This document shows positions 28,245 to 40,423 of a stretch of DNA of 64,000 bases, piece by piece. The stretch comes from Raineyella sp044508675 (GTDB taxonomy: Bacteria > Actinomycetota > Actinomycetes > Propionibacteriales > Propionibacteriaceae), in assembly GCA_044508675.1 (NCBI GenBank), contig JBIQHF010000010.1, positions 50,690 through 114,689 of the forward strand. Reading direction: 5' to 3'. The notes below the pieces were generated by a model. The model ran no database searches, was not told the DNA's origin, and saw only the letters and a list, made by a program, of their open reading frames with translations. The position numbers and the translations under genes were made by a program. The first letter of the stretch is position 1. Every line of letters begins with the position of its first letter.

Positions 28245-29074
28245 TGGCGGCCCGACACTGCGCCGTGCTGGGCTCGCCGATCGAGCACTCACTATCCCCG
28301 GTGCTGCACCGCGCCGCGTACGACGCGCTCGGCCTGGCCGACTGGACGTACGACGCGTACCGGGTCGAGGAGGACCAGCTGGCCGACTTCGTGACCGGTT
28401 GCGGGCCCGAGTGGGTCGGCCTGAGCCTGACCATGCCGCTGAAGCGGGCGGTCCTCGACCTGGGCGTGGTGAGCGAGACCGCCCGGGTCGTCGGCGCCGG
28501 GAACACCCTGGTCCTGGACCATCGCACCGGCCGGCACCGGGTGGAGAACACCGACGTCACCGGCATGACCGCAGCCCTCGTCGGGGCCGTCGTGGGTCGG
28601 GCCGAGCGGGCGCTGCTGGTCGGGGCGGGCGCCACCGCCCGTTCCTCGCTCGCCGCCCTGGCCCCGCTGGGTGTCCTCGAGGCCACCGTGATGGCGCGCT
28701 CCGCCGAGCGGGCCCACGCCAGCCTCGACCCGGTGGCGCAGCACTTCGGGATCCGGCTGGCCGTGGTCGGCTGGGGAGAGGCGCCCGGAGCCGGTCACGA
28801 CGTGACGATCGCCACCGCACCGGCCGAGCTGGAGCCCGCAGCGGCCGCACGGGTGGCCGCTGCGGCGCCGGTGCTGTTCGACGTCATCTACGATCCCTGG
28901 CCGACGGTGCTGGGCGAGGCGGCCCTGGCCGCCGGGGCGACGGTGCTCGACGGCATGGACCTGCTGGCCAACCAGGCCGTCGGGCAGGTCCGACTGTTCA
29001 CCGGCCAGGACGTGGACCTGGCCGTCCTGGTGTCTGCTGGACGGGCGGCCCTCGCCGCCCGCCGCCACGAATGA
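28244..29074 (+). CDS. aroE: Shikimate dehydrogenase
   Basis: 276 residues from ATG 28244 (TGATG overlap with mltG). Reduces 3-dehydroshikimate to shikimate. N-terminal substrate motif SPIEHSLSPVLH and the conserved catalytic Lys in LTMPLKRAVLD are present. The nucleotide-binding loop GAGATARSS is the family form (GAGGxxR-like), with T replacing the usual second G of GGA. The mltG-aroE-aroC-aroK/B order is the standard actinobacterial shikimate cluster. Confidence 0.92.
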   Translation: MAARHCAVLGSPIEHSLSPVLHRAAYDALGLADWTYDAYRVEEDQLADFVTGCGPEWVGLSLTMPLKRAVLDLGVVSETARVVGAGNTLVLDHRTGRHRVENTDVTGMTAALVGAVVGRAERALLVGAGATARSSLAALAPLGVLEATVMARSAERAHASLDPVAQHFGIRLAVVGWGEAPGAGHDVTIATAPAELEPAAAARVAAAAPVLFDVIYDPWPTVLGEAALAAGATVLDGMDLLANQAVGQVRLFTGQDVDLAVLVSAGRAALAARRHE

Positions 29075-29087
29075 GAGAGTGACCCCT

Positions 29088-30284
29088 ATGGTGCGTTGGT
29101 TGACAGCCGGAGAATCCCACGGACAGGCCCTCGTGGGGGTGCTGGAGGGGATGCCGTCCCACATCCGGGTGACCTCGGAGGAGATCGCCGAGTCGCTCGC
29201 CCGGCGCCGGCTCGGCTACGGCCGCGGCGCCCGGATGAAGTTCGAGGCCGACCGGGTCACCATGGTCGGCGGTGTCCGCCACGGCGAGACCCTCGGGTCT
29301 CCGGTCGCGATCATGGTCGGCAACACCGAGTGGCCCAAGTGGGAGACCGTGATGTCGCCCGACCCGGTCGACCCGGACGTGCTCGCCGCCCAGGCCCGCG
29401 GCGCGAAGCTGACCCGGCCCCGCCCCGGCCACGCCGACCTGGCCGGCATGCAGAAGTACGACTGGGACGAGGCCCGGCCGCTGCTGGAGCGCGCCTCGGC
29501 CCGCGAGACCGCTGCCCGGGTCGCGCTGGGCCGGGTCGCGTCGAACTTCCTGCAGCAGGCGTACGGCATCACCATCGTCTCCCACGTGGTCGGCCTGGGC
29601 GGCGTCACCACCCCGGTCGGCCTGTACCCGACGATCGAGGACCTGCCCCGGATCGACGCCGACCCGGTCCGCTGCGCCGACCCGCAGACCAGCACCGCGA
29701 TGGTCGCCGAGATCGACGCCTGCCACGAGGCCGGTGACACCCTCGGGGGCGTGGTCGAGGTCCTCGCCTGGGGCGTCCCCGCCGGGATCGGCTCGCACGT
29801 CCACTGGGACCGCCGGCTGGACGCCCGGCTGGCCGAGGCGCTGATGGGCATCCAGGCGATCAAGGGCGTCGAGATCGGCGACGGCTTCGAGCTGGCCCGG
29901 ATCCGTGGCTCCCAGGCCCACGACGAGATCGTGCCGGGCCCCGACGGCATCCGGCGGCTGACCCAGCACGCCGGCGGCACCGAGGCCGGCATGTCGACCG
30001 GCGAGCTGCTGCGGGTCCGGGCGGCGATGAAGCCGATCGCCACCGTCCCGCGGGCGCTGCGTACGCTCGACACCACCACCGGTGAGGAAGCCGTCGCGCA
30101 CCACCAGCGCTCCGACGTGTGCGCGGTCCCGGCCGCCGGGGTCGTCGCCGAGGCGATGGTCGCGCTGGTGCTGGCCCAGAGCTGCCTGGAGAAGTTCGGT
30201 GGGGACTCGGTGGCCGAGACCCAGCGCAACTACCAGGCCTACCTGGCGAACGTGGCCGAGCGCGGGCTGGCGATCCACGAATGA
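29088..30284 (+). CDS. aroC: Chorismate synthase
   Basis: 398 residues. Converts EPSP to chorismate using reduced FMN. ATG 29088 gives VRWLTAGESHGQALVGVLEG, the expected N-terminus; GTG 29079 in frame is less likely. Other family blocks are RRLGYGRGARMKFEADRV and RASARETAARVALGRVA. The stop overlaps the aroKB start (ATGA). Confidence 0.96.
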   Translation: MVRWLTAGESHGQALVGVLEGMPSHIRVTSEEIAESLARRRLGYGRGARMKFEADRVTMVGGVRHGETLGSPVAIMVGNTEWPKWETVMSPDPVDPDVLAAQARGAKLTRPRPGHADLAGMQKYDWDEARPLLERASARETAARVALGRVASNFLQQAYGITIVSHVVGLGGVTTPVGLYPTIEDLPRIDADPVRCADPQTSTAMVAEIDACHEAGDTLGGVVEVLAWGVPAGIGSHVHWDRRLDARLAEALMGIQAIKGVEIGDGFELARIRGSQAHDEIVPGPDGIRRLTQHAGGTEAGMSTGELLRVRAAMKPIATVPRALRTLDTTTGEEAVAHHQRSDVCAVPAAGVVAEAMVALVLAQSCLEKFGGDSVAETQRNYQAYLANVAERGLAIHE

Positions 30285-31897
30285 CCACGCTCGACGCGCC
30301 ACTGGTGCTCATCGGCGCCCCCGGCGCCGGCAAGACGACCGTCGGACGGCTGCTGGCCAAGCGCCTGGGCTGTGAGTTCCTCGACGTCGACGCGGTGATC
30401 GAGGAGCGCGAGGGCCGCCCGATCCGCGACATCTTCGCGTACGACGGGGAGTCCGCCTTCCGCGAGATCGAACGGACCGTCACCCTCGAGTTGCTCGACC
30501 GCAAGGCGGTGGTCGCGCTCGGCGGCGGGGCCCCGATGACCCCGGCCATCCAGGAGGGTCTGGCCGGGCACACCGTCGTGTGGCTCGACGTCCCTGCCGG
30601 ACAGGCCGCCGACCGGGTCGGGATGAACGTCGCCCGGCCGCTGCTGCTCGGCAACGTACGGGGCCAGCTGCGCAAGCTGCTGGAGCAGCGCCTGCCCACG
30701 TACCAGGCCCTGGCCACCCACCGGGTCGGCACCGACACGCTGAGCCCCGCCCAGGTCGCCGACGCCGTCATCGACCTGATCCACCCCACGCTGCTCCACC
30801 CCACGGCCCAGGAGGATTCGGTGACGACCATCGAGGTGCACGCGGACACCCCCTACGCAGTGCAGGTCGGTCCCGGCGCCCTCGCCGGGCTGTCCGCCCT
30901 GGTCGGGGACACCCGCCGGGTCGCCGTGCTGTACGCCCCGACTCTGGCCGACGTCGCCCAGCGGCTGGTCGCCGGTCTGGCCGCCGAGACCCTGCTGATC
31001 GAGTTGCCGGACGGCGAGGAGTGCAAGACCACCGGCGTGCTCGCCGACTGCTGGGACCGGCTGGCCGGCGCCGGGTTCACCCGTTCCGACCTGGTGGTCG
31101 GGCTCGGTGGGGGAGCGACCACCGACTTGGCCGGCTTCGTGGCCGCCTCCTGGCTGCGCGGCATCCGCTTCGTCACCGTGCCCACCACCGTGCTGGGCAT
31201 GGTCGATGCGGCCGTCGGCGGCAAGACCGGGATCAACATCGACGCTGGCAAGAACCTGGTCGGCGCCTTCCACGAACCGATCGGCGTGCTGGCCGACACC
31301 GACCTGCTGCGCACCCTCGACGAGCGGGAACTGCGCTCCGGGATGGCCGAGGTGGTCAAGTGCGGCTTCATCGCCGACCCGCGGATCCTGGAACTGGTCG
31401 AGGAGGACATCGCCGACGCGCTGTCCCCGGCCAGCGATCGGCAGACCGAGGTGATCCGACGCGGTATCGCGGTGAAGGCCCGGGTGGTCTCGGCCGACCT
31501 GCGCGAGCGGACCAGCACCGGCGCCGTGATCGGGCGCGAGCAGCTCAACTACGGCCACACCCTGGCCCATGCGATCGAGCGGCGCGAGCACTTCCAGTGG
31601 CGCCACGGCGAGGCGATCAGCATCGGCATGGTGTTCGTCGCCGAGGTCGCCCGACGGCTCGGCCTGGTCGACGACGAGCTGGCCGACCGGCACCGTACGC
31701 TCCTGGCCGACCTGGGGCTGCCGACCCGCTACGACCCGGCGGCCTGGCCCGAGCTGCGGGAGGCGATGGCCCTGGACAAGAAGAACCGCGGCACCACGCT
31801 CCGCCTGGTGGTCCTGCACGGGCTCGGTGAGCCGGCGATCGCGGACGGCGTGGACGAGGACCTGCTGGCCGAGGCGTACGCCGCCACCTGCCGCTGA
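30281..31897 (+). CDS. aroKB: Shikimate kinase / 3-dehydroquinate synthase fusion (AroK-AroB)
   Basis: A single 538-codon frame. Residues 1-~170 are shikimate kinase: P-loop GAPGAGKTT, shikimate-binding DVDAVIEEREGRPI and the lid GNVRGQLRKLLEQR. Residues ~181-538 are 3-dehydroquinate synthase: the GGGATTDLAGFVAA NAD motif, VPTTVLGMVDAAVGGKTGIN, and the zinc-ligand histidines in NYGHTLAHAIE and WRHGEAISIG. No stop separates the two. An in-frame GTG at 30821 is preceded by AGGAGG at the ideal 5-nt spacing and starts exactly where stand-alone AroB proteins begin. The gene may therefore yield both a fusion and a free AroB. ATG 30281 overlaps the aroC stop. Confidence 0.93.
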   Translation: MTTLDAPLVLIGAPGAGKTTVGRLLAKRLGCEFLDVDAVIEEREGRPIRDIFAYDGESAFREIERTVTLELLDRKAVVALGGGAPMTPAIQEGLAGHTVVWLDVPAGQAADRVGMNVARPLLLGNVRGQLRKLLEQRLPTYQALATHRVGTDTLSPAQVADAVIDLIHPTLLHPTAQEDSVTTIEVHADTPYAVQVGPGALAGLSALVGDTRRVAVLYAPTLADVAQRLVAGLAAETLLIELPDGEECKTTGVLADCWDRLAGAGFTRSDLVVGLGGGATTDLAGFVAASWLRGIRFVTVPTTVLGMVDAAVGGKTGINIDAGKNLVGAFHEPIGVLADTDLLRTLDERELRSGMAEVVKCGFIADPRILELVEEDIADALSPASDRQTEVIRRGIAVKARVVSADLRERTSTGAVIGREQLNYGHTLAHAIERREHFQWRHGEAISIGMVFVAEVARRLGLVDDELADRHRTLLADLGLPTRYDPAAWPELREAMALDKKNRGTTLRLVVLHGLGEPAIADGVDEDLLAEAYAATCR

Positions 31898-31905
31898 GGA
31901 TCCCG

Positions 31906-32493
31906 ATGACGACCCAGCAGGAGGATCGTCTGGTCGCGGTGGATCCGGGGCTCGTCCTCCAGGTCCTGCCCGCGGTGGCGCTGCTGGTGGTGGCGGTGGG
32001 GTGGATCGTGGCCGGGACCGGCCCCTGGCGCCTGGTCGGGGTGGGGTTGGCCGTGATCGCGGTGCTGTTGGGCGTCGAGATCGGCCGGGCCTGCCTCACC
32101 GTGGCCGACCCCGACGGCGTCCGCCCGGCCGGGGGCCGCAGGATCGGGTGGTCGGAGGTGGCCCGGATCGACGTGGCCGAGAACCGACGGGGCCGCTCGG
32201 CGGTGGCGGTGACCGACCGCAAGGAGCAGCTCCTGTTCGGCGAGACCTGGAGAGGGCGGCCGGTCCAGACCTTCGAGACCCGTCTGGAGCGCTGCCGGCA
32301 GTGGGTCCGGGCCTGCGGGTCGACCTCCGGGCCGAGGCACGGACCCGGCGAGGGGCCGCCGGCACCGGCGCCGGGGTCGGCGTCGCCCCGTCGGGCCCTG
32401 CCGCCCGAGCCCGGCCGGACCGGCCGGAGGGGGCGGAGGGGGCGACGGTCCCGTCCGCGGGACGGATTGGGCGCACGAGGCCGGCAGGACTAG
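31906..32493 (+). CDS. Membrane protein with PH-like domain (195 aa)
   Basis: Two adjacent hydrophobic helices (about residues 16-32 and 38-56) followed by a bacterial PH-type beta domain (GRRIGWSEVARIDVAENRRG, FGETWRGRPVQTFETRLERC). The final ~60 residues are Pro/Gly/Arg-rich and probably disordered. I cannot assign a function. It starts 8 bp after aroKB. The stop TAG (32491-32493) lies within the TAGACT of the efp promoter. Confidence 0.7.
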   Translation: MTTQQEDRLVAVDPGLVLQVLPAVALLVVAVGWIVAGTGPWRLVGVGLAVIAVLLGVEIGRACLTVADPDGVRPAGGRRIGWSEVARIDVAENRRGRSAVAVTDRKEQLLFGETWRGRPVQTFETRLERCRQWVRACGSTSGPRHGPGEGPPAPAPGSASPRRALPPEPGRTGRRGRRGRRSRPRDGLGARGRQD

Positions 32494-32496
32494 ACT
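32487..32496 (+). promoter_or_regulatory. Putative promoter -10 region for efp
   Basis: GGACTAGACT, the same 10-mer found before yajC and rel; TAGACT at 32491-32496 overlaps the upstream stop codon. It lies about 58 nt before GTG 32554. Confidence 0.45.
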
Positions 32497-32553
32497 TGCT
32501 CGACGGCCCGCCCGGCCGGGTGGTCCGCGAATGGTGGCGAAAGGCGGAAAAGC

Positions 32554-33111
32554 GTGGCTTCCACGAATGACATCAAGAATGGCATGATCCTCGACCTGGA
32601 CGGCCAGCTGTGGCAGGTCCTGTGGTTCCAGCACCACAAGCCGGGCAAGGGCAACACCGTGGTTCGCACGAAGATCAAGAACATCATGTCCGGCAAGATC
32701 GTCGACAAGACCTTCAACTCCGACACCAAGGTCGACACCGCCACCGTCGACCGTCGGGACATGCAGTACCTCTACAACGACGGCGAGAACTACGTCTTCA
32801 TGGATGTCGCCAGCTTCGAGCAGCTCGAGCTGTCCCCGGCGGTGGTCGGCGACGCCAAGGACTTCCTGCTGGAGAACAACAACGCCACCGTGGCCATCCA
32901 CGAGGAGTCCCCGCTCTACATCGAGCTGCCGGCCTCGGTCGAGATGGAGATCACCTACACCGAGCCCGGCCTGCAGGGCGACCGCTCCACCGGCGGCACC
33001 AAGCCCGCCACGGTCCAGACCGGCCGCCAGATCCAGGTGCCGCTCTTCCTCAACGTGGGCGACCGCGTCAAGGTCGACACCCGCACCGGTGACTACCTCG
33101 GCCGTCTGTGA
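32554..33111 (+). CDS. efp: Elongation factor P
   Basis: 185 residues, three beta-barrel domains. Rescues ribosomes stalled at polyproline. The domain I tip loop is HHKPGKGNTVV, with the Lys that is modified in some bacteria; no epmA/epmB-type gene is visible, so it may work unmodified. The C-terminal signature NVGDRVKVDTRTGDYLGR is intact. Starts with GTG after a purine-rich AAAGGCGGAAAAGC. Confidence 0.96.
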   Translation: MASTNDIKNGMILDLDGQLWQVLWFQHHKPGKGNTVVRTKIKNIMSGKIVDKTFNSDTKVDTATVDRRDMQYLYNDGENYVFMDVASFEQLELSPAVVGDAKDFLLENNNATVAIHEESPLYIELPASVEMEITYTEPGLQGDRSTGGTKPATVQTGRQIQVPLFLNVGDRVKVDTRTGDYLGRL

Positions 33112-33524
33112 GCCCCACCCCGCGCCACCCCTCGTCCACCCGGCACAAGGCCCGCAAACGCGCGCTCGACATCATCTTCGAGTCCGAGCTGCGCGGTCGC
33201 CCCGTGCTGGTCACGCTCGCTGAGCGTACGGACGCCGCGGCCCCCCCGGTCCGCGACTACACGGCCGACATCGTCCGTGCCTACCATCTCAACGCCGCCG
33301 ACGTCGATGCCCGGATCAGTGCCGCGCTCGACAAGGACTGGTCGCTGGACCGGATGCCCCGGGTGGACCGTACGGCCTGTCGCATCGCCGTCACCGAGAT
33401 GGTGCACCTGGACCTGCCGGTCGGGGTCGCCATCACCGAAGCCATCGCGCTGGTCGAGGAGCTCTCGACCGATGAATCGCCGACGTTCGTCAGCGGTGTC
33501 CTGAACAACGTCGTCATCGACTGA
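33108..33524 (+). CDS. nusB: Transcription antitermination protein NusB
   Basis: 138 residues, all helical. Part of the rRNA antitermination complex with NusE (S10). Characteristic blocks are HKARKRALDIIFESELRG and the C-terminal LPVGVAITEAIALVEELSTD through SPTFVSGVLNNV. Its GTG start overlaps the efp stop (GTGA). Confidence 0.94.
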   Translation: MSPTPRHPSSTRHKARKRALDIIFESELRGRPVLVTLAERTDAAAPPVRDYTADIVRAYHLNAADVDARISAALDKDWSLDRMPRVDRTACRIAVTEMVHLDLPVGVAITEAIALVEELSTDESPTFVSGVLNNVVID

Positions 33525-33545
33525 TCCTGGAAGGACCGTTCTCCT

Positions 33546-34667
33546 ATGCCCGTTGTCCGTCATCGCGCACTGCTCGTATTGGAGGACGGCCGGCATTTCG
33601 TCGGTACCTCCTTCGGAGCCCAGGGCGAGACCTTCGGTGAGGCGGTGTTCTCCACGGCCATGTCCGGCTACCAGGAGACGCTGACCGATCCCTCCTACCA
33701 CCGCCAGATCGTCGTCGCTACCGCCCCCCACATCGGCAACACGGGCTGGAACGACGAGGACGACGAGTCCTCGAAGATCTGGGTCGCCGGCTACGTGGTG
33801 CGCGACATCGCCCGCATCCCCTCCAGTTGGCGGTCCCGCCACTCGCTGGAGCAGGAGATGCAGGACCAGGGGATCGTCGGCCTGGCCGGCATCGACACCC
33901 GCGCCCTGACCCGCCACCTGCGGGAGCGCGGGACGATGCGGGTGGGGATCTCCACCCTCGAGTCCGACCCGGAGGTGCTGCTGCAGCGGGTGCTGGCGCA
34001 GCCCACGATGGCCGGCCAGAACCTGGTCGCCGACGTCACCACCAAGGAGTCGTACGTCGTGCCGGCGCAGGGCCAGAAGCGCTTCACCCTGGCCGCCCTC
34101 GACCTGGGGCTGAAGTCGATGACCCCCGAGCGGCTGGCCGAGCGGGGCGTCGAGACGACCGTCTTCCCTGCCGACATCTCCTACGAGGAGCTGATGGCCA
34201 TCAATCCCGATGGGGTGTTCTTCTCCAATGGGCCGGGTGACCCCGCGACCGCCGATACGCAGATCGCCCTGCTGCAGCAGGTGCTGTCGGCCGGGACCCC
34301 GTTCTTCGGGATCTGCTTCGGCCACCAGGTGTTCGGGCGCGCCCTCGGCTTCGACACCTACAAGCTCAAGTACGGCCACCGCGGCGTCAACCAGCCGGTC
34401 AAGGACCTGTCCACCGGCAAGGTCGAGGTCACCGCGCACAACCACGGCTTCGCCGTCGACGCGCCGCTGGAGGGGACCACCTCGACCCCGTACGGGGAGG
34501 CCCGGGTGGACCACGTCAATCTGAACGACGACGTCGTGGAGGGACTGGCCCTGGAACGCGAGGGCCGACTCACCGCCTTCTCGGTGCAGTACCACCCGGA
34601 GGCCGCCGCGGGACCGCACGACGCCCGTTACCTGTTCGACCGTTTCGTCACGCTGATGGAGGCCTGA
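33546..34667 (+). CDS. carA: Carbamoyl-phosphate synthase small chain (glutaminase)
   Basis: 373 residues. The class I glutamine amidotransferase domain has the nucleophile Cys in FFGICFGHQVFGRALG and the His/Glu pair in YHPEAAAG; the N-terminal domain begins with LLVLEDGRHFVGTSFG. Supplies ammonia to CarB. GGAAGG precedes ATG 33546, 21 bp after nusB; carB follows 3 bp downstream. The pyrR-pyrB-pyrC genes that precede carA in many actinobacteria are absent from this window. Confidence 0.96.
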   Translation: MPVVRHRALLVLEDGRHFVGTSFGAQGETFGEAVFSTAMSGYQETLTDPSYHRQIVVATAPHIGNTGWNDEDDESSKIWVAGYVVRDIARIPSSWRSRHSLEQEMQDQGIVGLAGIDTRALTRHLRERGTMRVGISTLESDPEVLLQRVLAQPTMAGQNLVADVTTKESYVVPAQGQKRFTLAALDLGLKSMTPERLAERGVETTVFPADISYEELMAINPDGVFFSNGPGDPATADTQIALLQQVLSAGTPFFGICFGHQVFGRALGFDTYKLKYGHRGVNQPVKDLSTGKVEVTAHNHGFAVDAPLEGTTSTPYGEARVDHVNLNDDVVEGLALEREGRLTAFSVQYHPEAAAGPHDARYLFDRFVTLMEA

Positions 34668-34670
34668 GCC

Positions 34671-38030
<3,360 letters not shown>

Positions 38031-38031
38031 C

Positions 38032-39126
38032 ATGGTCCAGCACCTGCCCGGATCGCTGGTCGACGCTCTCTACGACGGTGTCGGCCGCCCGGCCCTGTTC
38101 CGCCTCGGCGGCGGGGACCCGGAAGTGGCGCACGAGACGACGCTGGACTGGTTGGCCTGGTGGGGCCGTACGCCGCGGCGCCGGGCGGTGCTGGAACTGG
38201 CCTTCGGCAGCTCCGGGCGCCCCGTCGAGGTGGCCGGCATCCGGTTCAACGGACCGGTCGGCCTGGCCGCCGGGATGGACAAGGACGGCCGGGCGCTCCA
38301 GTCCTGGTCCCGGCTCGGCTTCTCCCACGTCGAGCTCGGCACGGTGACCGGGCAGGCCCAGCCGGGCAACCCGAAGCCGCGGATGTTCCGGCTGAAGGCC
38401 TCCCGGGGCGTGATCAACCGGATGGGGTTCAACAACCACGGGTCCGAGGCGATCGCCGCGCGACTGGAGCTGCACGGCGTACGCCGCGGCAACCTCGCCG
38501 CCGGCCTGCCGGTCGGGGTCTCGCTCGGCAAGACCAAGACCGTGGAGCTGGCCGACGCCGTCGAGGACTACCTGGTCTCGTTGCGCCGGCTGGTGTTCCT
38601 GGTCGACTACCTGGCGGTCAACGTGTCCAGCCCGAACACGCCCGGACTGCGATCCCTGCAGGGCGCTGACCACCTGTCCGAGCTGGTCCGGGCGCTGGTC
38701 GGCGAGGCTGCCCTGCGCGCCGCCGAGTCACCCCAGTCAGTGCTCGGCCCGGTGCCGATCTTCGTGAAGATCGCCCCCGATTTGGAGTGGTCGGCGATCG
38801 ACGAGGTGCTCCGGGTGTGCGAGGACGCCGGTGCCGCCGGGGTGATCGCCACCAACACCACCCTCGCCCGTGACGGGCTGGCGGTCGATGACCGGCCGCT
38901 GGCCACCGAGCCCGGCGGGCTTTCCGGTGCCCCGCTGACCGCCCGCGCCCGCGAGGTGGTCCGCTACGTTGCCTCGCACACCCGGCTGCCCGTGATCGGC
39001 GTCGGCGGGATCCTGTCCGCCGGCGACGCCAGGGCGATGCTGGATGCGGGCGCGAGCCTGGTCCAGGTGTTCACCGGCTTCATCTATCGCGGACCCGGCC
39101 TGGTCCGCGACATCAACGCACTCTGA
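38032..39126 (+). CDS. pyrD: Dihydroorotate dehydrogenase (class 2, quinone)
   Basis: 364 residues. Membrane-associated class 2 enzyme: an N-terminal helical extension, then VGLAAGMDKDGRAL, the substrate loop NVSSPNTPGLRSLQG with the catalytic Ser of class 2 enzymes, and FMN-binding GVGGILSAGDARAMLDAG. Uses respiratory quinone as electron acceptor. Confidence 0.95.
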   Translation: MVQHLPGSLVDALYDGVGRPALFRLGGGDPEVAHETTLDWLAWWGRTPRRRAVLELAFGSSGRPVEVAGIRFNGPVGLAAGMDKDGRALQSWSRLGFSHVELGTVTGQAQPGNPKPRMFRLKASRGVINRMGFNNHGSEAIAARLELHGVRRGNLAAGLPVGVSLGKTKTVELADAVEDYLVSLRRLVFLVDYLAVNVSSPNTPGLRSLQGADHLSELVRALVGEAALRAAESPQSVLGPVPIFVKIAPDLEWSAIDEVLRVCEDAGAAGVIATNTTLARDGLAVDDRPLATEPGGLSGAPLTARAREVVRYVASHTRLPVIGVGGILSAGDARAMLDAGASLVQVFTGFIYRGPGLVRDINAL

Positions 39127-39157
39127 ACCACCGCACTCCCACCGCTCGACCCCGTCC

Positions 39158-39187
39158 TGACCTGCTCTGACCTGTTCTGACCCTGGA
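39158..39187 (+). repeat. Three imperfect 10-bp tandem units before pyrF
   Basis: TGACCTGCTC / TGACCTGTTC / TGACCCTGGA in the 71-bp pyrD-pyrF gap. The last unit runs into the GGAGG ribosome-binding site. It could be slippage debris or a small leader element. Confidence 0.4.
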
Positions 39188-39197
39188 GGCATGCCCC

Positions 39198-40064
39198 ATG
39201 TCGCAAGCTCCCTATGGCGTACGCCTGCGCGAGGTGACGGCCGAGCGCGGTCGCTTCTGCGTCGGGATCGACCCGCACCCCTCGATCCTGGACAGCTGGG
39301 GACTTCCCAGGACAGTTGCTGGACTGGAGTCGTGTGCACGGGGCATGGTCGAGGCGCTCGGCTCGACGGTGGCGACGTTCAAGCCGCAGTCGGCGTTGTT
39401 CGAGGAGTACGGTTCGGCCGGCATCGCGGTGCTGGAGCGTACGCTCGCCGATATCCGGGCCGCCGGTGCGCTGTCGGTGCTCGACGTGAAGCGCGGCGAC
39501 ATCGGCTCGACCATGGCCGGGTACGCCCGCGCCTACCTGGTGGACGGCTCGCCGTTGGCGGCCGACGCCATCACGCTCAGCCCCTACCTGGGCTACGGCT
39601 CCCTGCAGCCGGCGATCGACCTGGCCATCGCCAACGGCCGGGGGATCTACGTGCTCGCCCGGACGTCCAATCCCGAGGGTGACCACGTGCAGCTGGCGAC
39701 CGGTCCGGACGGGCGTCCGGTCGCCCAGCAGGTAGTCGATGCCGCCATGGCCACCAATGCACGGTTCCTCGAGATGCGCGTCTCGGCGCCCGGGGACGGT
39801 TCCGGCACGCCGATGATCGGCCCGATCGGGCTGGTGGTCGGGGCCACCCGGATCGACACCGGCATCGACCTGGACGGGTTCAACGGGTCGATCCTGGCTC
39901 CCGGGGTGGGTGCGCAGGGAGGCAAGTTGGACGACCTCCCCACAATTTTTGGCACTTCACTAGGGAATGTGCTCCCGACGTCCAGTCGTGGTGTGATGGG
40001 CCAGGGCCCTGACGCCGAAATGTTGCGCCAGGCCGCCCGCCGAAACATCATGACCATGGGCTAG
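39198..40064 (+). CDS. pyrF: Orotidine 5'-phosphate decarboxylase (type 2)
   Basis: 288 residues. The type 2 subfamily is recognised by FKPQSALFEEYGSAG and the catalytic DVKRGDIGSTMAGYA (Lys-Asp tetrad). Last step of UMP synthesis. ATG 39198 has CTGGAGG about 9 nt upstream. The stop TAG is embedded in TAGAGT, a -10-like element for mihF. Confidence 0.95.
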   Translation: MSQAPYGVRLREVTAERGRFCVGIDPHPSILDSWGLPRTVAGLESCARGMVEALGSTVATFKPQSALFEEYGSAGIAVLERTLADIRAAGALSVLDVKRGDIGSTMAGYARAYLVDGSPLAADAITLSPYLGYGSLQPAIDLAIANGRGIYVLARTSNPEGDHVQLATGPDGRPVAQQVVDAAMATNARFLEMRVSAPGDGSGTPMIGPIGLVVGATRIDTGIDLDGFNGSILAPGVGAQGGKLDDLPTIFGTSLGNVLPTSSRGVMGQGPDAEMLRQAARRNIMTMG

Positions 40065-40067
40065 AGT
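40062..40067 (+). promoter_or_regulatory. Putative -10 element for mihF-gmk-rpoZ
   Basis: TAGAGT overlapping the pyrF stop; transcription would start near 40075, about 37 nt before GTG 40112. Confidence 0.35.
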
Positions 40068-40111
40068 GCCCCGCGTGAACAGCGGGGGACACGTCGAGAA
40101 GGGGGCCATCG

Positions 40112-40423
40112 GTGCTGATCCCACCCTTGAACGAGGAGCAGCTGCAGGCAGCGCGATCCGCGGCTGCCTCGGCGCGTCGAGAACGGGCAGCGGTGAAGGC
40201 GCAGCTCCGACAGGGCGAGGTCACGGTCGGAGACGTCCTCGACCTGGCGGCCGGTAACGATACGATCGCACACATCCGCGTGGTCGATCTGCTGAAGTCG
40301 ATCCCGCGCGTCGGCCCGAAGCGGGCTGAGGTGCTGATGGACCGGTTCGAGATCGCCTCCGGGAGGAGGCTGCGCGGGCTGGGCCGGCACCAGATCGCCG
40401 CGCTGAAGAAGGAGTTTTCTTGA
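40112..40423 (+). CDS. mihF: Integration host factor, actinobacterial type (mIHF)
   Basis: 103 residues. A nucleoid-associated DNA-bending protein unique to actinobacteria, unrelated to E. coli IHF. N-terminal helix PPLNEEQLQAARSAAASARRERAAVK (two blocks), then the H2TH/HhH-like SIPRVGPKRAEVLMDRFEI and the basic C-terminus GLGRHQIAALKKEF. GTG 40112 has an AAGGGGG ribosome-binding site. The pyrF-mihF-gmk-rpoZ order is diagnostic of actinobacteria. The stop overlaps the gmk TTG start. Confidence 0.94.
   Translation: MLIPPLNEEQLQAARSAAASARRERAAVKAQLRQGEVTVGDVLDLAAGNDTIAHIRVVDLLKSIPRVGPKRAEVLMDRFEIASGRRLRGLGRHQIAALKKEFS

Noticed and set aside
30821..31897. aroB as a fully separate gene
   Set aside because: No stop codon separates it from aroK; the internal start is recorded as an alternative product of the fusion gene.
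40066..40257. Leaderless-looking GTG 40075, seven bases after TAGAGT, opening another frame over mihF
   Set aside because: The encoded sequence is Gly/Arg-rich and out of frame with mihF, which has its own GTG and ribosome-binding site at 40112.
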